From the NCBI GenBank assembly GCA_016301865.1, contig JAEDOP010000007.1:1-16767 (forward strand): 16,767 nt of DNA. The letters run 5' to 3'. Shown here one piece after another: positions 14,823 through 16,767 of the stretch. Origin of the DNA: Alphaproteobacteria bacterium. GTDB lineage: Bacteria; Pseudomonadota; Alphaproteobacteria; Rs-D84. Position numbers and translations under genes: made by a program. The notes under the pieces were generated by a model. That model searched no databases and had not been told where the DNA came from. It worked only from the letters and a program-made list of their open reading frames with translations. How positions within the stretch are numbered: position 1 is the first letter of the stretch; each line of letters opens with the position of its first letter.

Positions 14823-16079
14823 TCCTCGATTCTTTTTCTTGTACGCCAAAACGTATGGCACAAATTTATCAGCATGTCGGTCGCCCAACCATGCCCGCGG
14901 AATCAAAATCGAATTGCCCATACCGGCCGCCAACTTTTCCACACGTTCATCATTCTTGGCATTGATTAATTCGGTCAATTTAACGGTCACAGAATCCATC
15001 GTCCCCGGTAAAATAAATGTGATTTCATCACCCACGCGCGTTTCATTACGCAATTCAAATGTGATATTTTCATCATCCGCCGCCACAATCACACCCGCCG
15101 CATGCCAGTTCGACGTACTGCGTGTTGTTTCATAGTTATGCGCATCCGCCCCAACCGGCCCATCAAAGAACGCCGTTGTATACCCGCGTGTTTCCAAGCG
15201 ATTCAAACCATCCATAAACGGCGTCGGATCAAAATTATCTGGATTGGCCGCATACGCATCCAACGCGCAACGATACGCATGAACCACCGACCCCACATAG
15301 TATTCTGATCGATTACGCCCTTCGATTTTTAATGAATCTGGCCCTGCCGCCACAACATCTGCCAACCGCGGCATCAGGCACAAATCTTTGGAATTCATGA
15401 TATACGCACCACGCGCGTCTTCTTCGATTGGCATTTCAACGCCAGATTCGCGTTCACGCAAGATTACATCATACTTCCACCGACACAGTTGCGCACACGC
15501 CCCACGGTTTGCCGGCCGCCCTGTTATAAAGTTCGACAGCAAACACCGCCCCGAATACGACATACACATCGCCCCATGGACAAAGATTTCCAGCCCAACG
15601 TCTGGACATTCTGCACGAATATTTTTAAATTCATTGTGCGAAACCTCGCGCGCCAGTACGCACAACTTCGCCCCCGCATTTTGCCAGAATTTCACCGTTT
15701 TCGCCGAACAAATATTCGCCTGGGTTGAAATGTGTATCGGCATATCTGGGAAATTTTCACGCACCCACATAACAATCCCTGGGTCAGATACAATTAACGC
15801 ATCCGGCCCCAAATAACGAATAATCTCTGCCACACGTGGCATATTTGCATATTCATAATCATGCGCAAACAGGTTAAACGCCAAATAGACTTTTTTCCCC
15901 GCCGCATGCGCCAACTCAATACCCTGGCGCACCCCTTCGACGTCAATCTTTGCACGCGCGCGCATTGAAAACCCGGGCAATCCCGCATAAATCGCATCCG
16001 CACCATATAAAATGGCGGTTTTAAAGGCGTCCAACGTCCCCGCCGGCGCCAACAATTCTGGTAATTTTACGTTTTTCAT
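14820..16079 (-). CDS. trhP: U32 family protein, TrhP (YegQ)-like tRNA hydroxylation factor
   Basis: The 419-residue product begins MKNVKLPELLAPAGTLDAF, a typical U32 start. The family signature is at about residues 164-203: EIFVHGAMCMSYSGRC, then NRGACAQLCRWKY. Cys172, Cys179, Cys195 and Cys199 match the cluster that binds iron-sulfur in characterised U32 proteins. A C-terminal beta-rich domain (GDEITFILPG near 350) follows. Length and domain order fit TrhP, which hydroxylates wobble uridine in tRNA (ho5U pathway), better than the longer RlhA or the shorter UbiU/UbiV. Older annotation calls such proteins peptidases or collagenases. The exact member is inferred. A GGGGG run lies one base before the ATG, too close for a normal ribosome site. 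The stop sits inside the shared terminator. Confidence 0.85.
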   Translation of the reverse strand: MKNVKLPELLAPAGTLDAFKTAILYGADAIYAGLPGFSMRARAKIDVEGVRQGIELAHAAGKKVYLAFNLFAHDYEYANMPRVAEIIRYLGPDALIVSDPGIVMWVRENFPDMPIHISTQANICSAKTVKFWQNAGAKLCVLAREVSHNEFKNIRAECPDVGLEIFVHGAMCMSYSGRCLLSNFITGRPANRGACAQLCRWKYDVILRERESGVEMPIEEDARGAYIMNSKDLCLMPRLADVVAAGPDSLKIEGRNRSEYYVGSVVHAYRCALDAYAANPDNFDPTPFMDGLNRLETRGYTTAFFDGPVGADAHNYETTRSTSNWHAAGVIVAADDENITFELRNETRVGDEITFILPGTMDSVTVKLTELINAKNDERVEKLAAGMGNSILIPRAWLGDRHADKFVPYVLAYKKKNRG

Positions 16080-16086
16080 ACCCCCT

Positions 16087-16114
16087 ATTCTGCCCTAAAT
16101 AAACCCAAAGGCAA
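16087..16114 (-). promoter_or_regulatory. Probable promoter of the U32 gene
   Basis: On the minus strand TTGCCT (16109-16114) and CAGAAT (16087-16092) are 16 bases apart. Transcription would begin at about 16080, one base before the ATG at 16079, again suggesting a leaderless mRNA. Confidence 0.4.
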
Positions 16115-16129
16115 GGACAAAATAGCAAG

Positions 16130-16411
16130 TCAAATACTTTCTCTGCCCTGCTGTTGCTCACGTTTGATGCGTTCTGCGACACACTTATCACACATACACC
16201 CAAATTCCATCATTGTAATATTATGCCGATTAAGAATCTTGGCAATTGTCTCAGATGACGGTCAACGCAGTTTTCCATACGAATCCAAACGCTTGCTTTT
16301 ATTAAAAGTGTTCGCATCCAGCCCACAATTAATCGCCATGCGCGATAGTGTAATTTTATGACTAACCGCCACTGCATCAATCGCGCTCCAAATATCTTGG
16401 TGGGTTATCAT
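16130..16411 (-). pseudogene. Helix-turn-helix repressor-like gene interrupted by a TGA codon
   Basis: Read from the ATG at 16411 the frame runs 93 codons to TGA at 16130-16132, with one in-frame TGA at codon 50 (16262-16264). The conceptual protein has an N-terminal DNA-binding domain: DIWSAIDAVAVSHKITLSRM, then GLDANTFNKSKR, then KLR-stop-PSSETIAKIL. In alphaproteobacterial repressors of the XRE/S24 type the corresponding segment usually reads RWPS, so the TGA replaces a tryptophan codon by one G-to-A change. The tail contains CMCDKC and a charged end; there is no S24 peptidase domain. A Shine-Dalgarno-like AAAGGGGC lies upstream. Every long gene here uses TGG for Trp, so I read this as a nonsense mutation, not recoding. 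A truncated 49-residue product might still be made. Confidence 0.7.
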
Positions 16412-16433
16412 AAAAGCCCCTTTGTTATTGTTA

Positions 16434-16443
16434 AACATATGTT
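16434..16443. promoter_or_regulatory. Palindrome upstream of the broken repressor gene, candidate operator
   Basis: AACATATGTT is a perfect 10-base palindrome 23 bases upstream of the repressor ATG, within AT-rich sequence where its promoter should lie. An autoregulatory operator is a reasonable guess but nothing more. In the rest of the gap up to the tRNA promoter (16444-16570) I see no supported gene or element. Confidence 0.25.
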
Positions 16444-16570
16444 ATAAATTATGCACAAAATCCGAACGTTATGCCATAGGCAAACATTCTTATCTGCGCA
16501 CATTACAGATTGCACGCCACATTTCCCACCCCCAGTGCTAATATTTTTCACCCATTTGTGATTTTTTTGC

Positions 16571-16598
16571 TTGCGTTGCGCGCCCAGATATGTATAAT
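16571..16598 (+). promoter_or_regulatory. tRNA-Thr promoter
   Basis: TTGCGT at 16571-16576 and a perfect TATAAT at 16593-16598 are 16 bases apart. Transcription would start near 16605, about 5 bases before the mature tRNA. Confidence 0.6.
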
Positions 16599-16609
16599 TG
16601 CATAGCATT

Positions 16610-16685
16610 GCCGGTTTAGCTCAGCTGGTAGAGCGGCTGATTTGTAATCAGTAGGTCGTTGGTTCAAGTCCGACAACCGGCACCA
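16610..16685 (+). tRNA. tRNA-Thr, anticodon UGU, CCA encoded
   Basis: The 76-base cloverleaf is complete. GCCGGTT (16610-16616) pairs fully with AACCGGC (16675-16681). The D arm has AGCTCAGCTGGTAGAGC. The anticodon arm is GCTGA-TTTGTAA-TCAGT with TGT as the anticodon, and the T arm contains GGTTCAAGTCC. Discriminator A is followed by an encoded CCA. The UGU anticodon reads ACA, and probably ACG by wobble. Confidence 0.97.
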
Positions 16686-16690
16686 GATTC

Positions 16691-16714
16691 CCGCGGTTTT
16701 CCGCGGTTTTTTAT
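16691..16714 (+). terminator. Terminator of tRNA-Thr
   Basis: CCGCGG at 16691-16696 pairs with CCGCGG at 16701-16706 around TTTT and is followed by eight bases that are all T except none within 16707-16712. It lies 5 bases after the tRNA CCA end, so the tRNA is a single-gene transcript. Confidence 0.85.
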
Positions 16715-16722
16715 TTGTTTTG

Positions 16723-16767
16723 AAAAACACCATTTTTTTGAAACTTATGGCATTTTTTTGTGTTTTT
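16723..16767. repeat. AT-rich repeat pair at the window edge
   Basis: AAAAACAC at 16723-16730 and GTGTTTTT at 16760-16767 are inverted repeats. Between them CATTTTTTTG occurs twice, at 16731-16740 and 16751-16760, exactly 20 bases apart. No function is evident, and the segment is cut by the window end. Confidence 0.4.

Noticed and set aside
16262..16264. UGA reassigned to tryptophan in this organism
   Set aside because: All tryptophans in the long genes here are TGG, no long gene is interrupted by TGA, and rnhB appears to end with TGA at the normal family length. A single TGA in one small gene is better explained by a nonsense mutation.
16408..16608. 66-codon reading frame on the minus strand between tRNA-Thr and the repressor gene
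   Set aside because: No ribosome site, no domain-like sequence, and its 5' end overlaps the tRNA promoter region.
1..16767. CRISPR array, insertion sequence, prophage or defence operon
   Set aside because: I saw no regularly spaced repeats, transposase or integrase motifs, terminal inverted repeats or known defence domains on either strand.

Overview
The window looks like a chromosomal segment of an alphaproteobacterium with a compact genome, moderate GC content and the standard genetic code. Housekeeping genes of bacterial type (pth, polA, tsf, rpsB, ssb, rnhB, pgk, a U32/TrhP-like gene and tRNA-Thr) are interleaved with secreted or outer-membrane proteins. The combination of cysteine-rich exported proteins carrying InlB-type B-repeats with an autotransporter-type subtilase resembles host- or gut-associated uncultured alphaproteobacteria. 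That placement is an inference, because no marker here fixes the taxon.

Layout. Positions 1-2658 hold the 3' part of a long cysteine-rich protein of unknown function. A 270-base gap follows with a strong promoter, a foldable stretch and a terminator, which I read as a possible small RNA of about 165 nt. Next is a cysteine-rich surface protein with two InlB-like repeats (2929-4197), convergent with pth. pth is divergent from a small outer-membrane beta-barrel gene, which is followed by polA. polA converges on the rpsB-tsf operon. Across a divergent promoter region from rpsB lies a secreted S8 serine protease (10269-12110), followed by ssb. ssb converges on a 71-residue membrane protein gene. 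Then come rnhB and pgk, which overlap, converging on a U32-family gene. The right end has a helix-turn-helix gene broken by one TGA codon, a roughly 200-base gap with a candidate operator, a tRNA-Thr(UGU) with its own promoter and terminator, and an AT-rich repeat pair at the edge.

Organisation. All four convergent gene pairs share a compact hairpin of the form A-run, C-run, loop, G-run, T-run, and stop codons lie in or next to the stem. Several genes (2929, rnhB, U32) have promoter-like elements placed so that transcription would start within 0-4 nt of the ATG, suggesting leaderless mRNAs.

I found no CRISPR array, insertion sequence, prophage or recognisable defence system. The observations I consider most worth checking are the unannotated promoter-to-terminator RNA at about 2724-2888, a Glu-to-Gln change at the polymerase I steric-gate position, an unusually short Asp-to-His spacing in the S8 protease, and the TGA-interrupted repressor-like gene.
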